Shown one piece after another: positions 5,738-6,036 of a DNA stretch of 6,036 nucleotides. Within the stretch, counting starts at the first letter, position 1. Each line of letters begins with the position of its first letter. Source of the DNA: Afipia sp. (lineage in GTDB: Bacteria > Pseudomonadota > Alphaproteobacteria > Rhizobiales > Xanthobacteraceae); NCBI GenBank assembly GCA_020056155.1, contig JAGVII010000107.1, positions 1 to 6,036 of the forward strand, given 5' to 3'. The position numbers and the translations under genes were made by a program. A model generated the notes under the pieces. It did not search any database and was not told the origin of the DNA. It was given only the letters and a program-made list of their open reading frames with translations.

Positions 5738-6036
5738 GTGGACACCAACGCCCTCACATCGCCCGATTTGCTGCCCGACGTTTTCCATCGCTGGTTCGCC
5801 GCGCGGGGCTGGTCGCCGCGCACGCATCAGCTCGATTTGCTGGCGAAGGCGCAAAACAACCGGTCTGCCTTGCTGATCGCACCGACCGGCGCAGGCAAGA
5901 CGCTGGCCGGCTTCCTGCCGACGTTGGTGGAACTCGGTACACCACAGTCCAGACCCGCAAAGGCGATCTCGACCGGACGCAGCATCGCGCGCGGCGGTGG
6001 GCTACACACGCTCTATATTTCGCCGCTGAAGGCGCT
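5738..6036 (+). CDS. lhr: Lhr-type DEXH-box DNA helicase of the ligase-associated repair cluster (N-terminal fragment)
   Basis: The first 99 codons of a large superfamily 2 helicase run off the right edge; Lhr-Core proteins in this cluster are roughly 800-plus residues. They are ATP-driven 3'-to-5' DNA translocases that unwind duplexes, including RNA:DNA hybrids. Visible are a WFAARGW stretch (19-25), a Q-motif-like PRTHQ (27-31), Walker A APTGAGKT (48-55) and motif Ia YISPLKAL (from 93), all typical of the 'ligase-associated DNA damage response DEXH box helicase'. The only reasonable start is GTG at 5738, since a TAG lies one codon upstream in frame; TTG at 5768 is a poorer alternative. No proper Shine-Dalgarno is seen, and a small inverted repeat, GAAGT-CCT-ACTTC (5719-5731), sits just ahead of the start. 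Its partners, the ligase and exonuclease genes, lie at 523-3263 on the opposite strand. ATP hydrolysis motif II and later motifs fall outside the window. Confidence 0.92.
   Translation, partial: MDTNALTSPDLLPDVFHRWFAARGWSPRTHQLDLLAKAQNNRSALLIAPTGAGKTLAGFLPTLVELGTPQSRPAKAISTGRSIARGGGLHTLYISPLKA

Overview
This is GC-rich, densely coding chromosomal DNA. The protein set and the style of the sequences point to an alphaproteobacterium of the Hyphomicrobiales, most like the Bradyrhizobium/Rhodopseudomonas/Afipia/Nitrobacter group. That placement is an inference from protein similarity recalled by eye, not a database search. I see no tRNA, rRNA, insertion sequence, CRISPR array or phage gene.

Layout: positions 1-3263 are read on the minus strand and 3356-6036 on the plus strand, so the two halves diverge from a 92-base gap at 3264-3355. 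The minus-strand half, in transcription order, is a beta-CASP/metallo-beta-lactamase DNA exonuclease (3263-2196), an ATP-dependent DNA ligase (2199-523) joined to it by a 4-base ATGA overlap, a small two-helix membrane protein of the DUF6460 type (455-150), and the first 49 or so codons of a DinF-type MATE efflux transporter (149 to beyond position 1). The plus-strand half is a TPR-methyltransferase (3356-4282), a secreted LivK-like ABC-transporter substrate-binding protein (4449-5666), a strong hairpin (5671-5707), and the first 99 codons of an Lhr-type DEXH helicase (5738 to beyond 6036).

The main story is a DNA-repair set. Exonuclease, ATP-dependent ligase and Lhr helicase are three of the four members of the 'ligase-associated DNA damage response' cluster known from Pseudomonas putida and other bacteria. 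The fourth, the metallophosphoesterase PdeM/MPE, is not in the window and could lie beyond position 6036. Here the set is split: exo-lig form a coupled pair on one strand, while lhr lies about 2.5 kb away on the other strand, behind a methyltransferase and a nutrient-binding protein with no obvious repair role. The families are known. What is less ordinary is the split arrangement, a 25-base near-perfect palindrome inside the start of the MATE gene, and an in-frame TGA-TTG junction between the DUF6460 gene and the MATE gene. I do not see a wholly new system.
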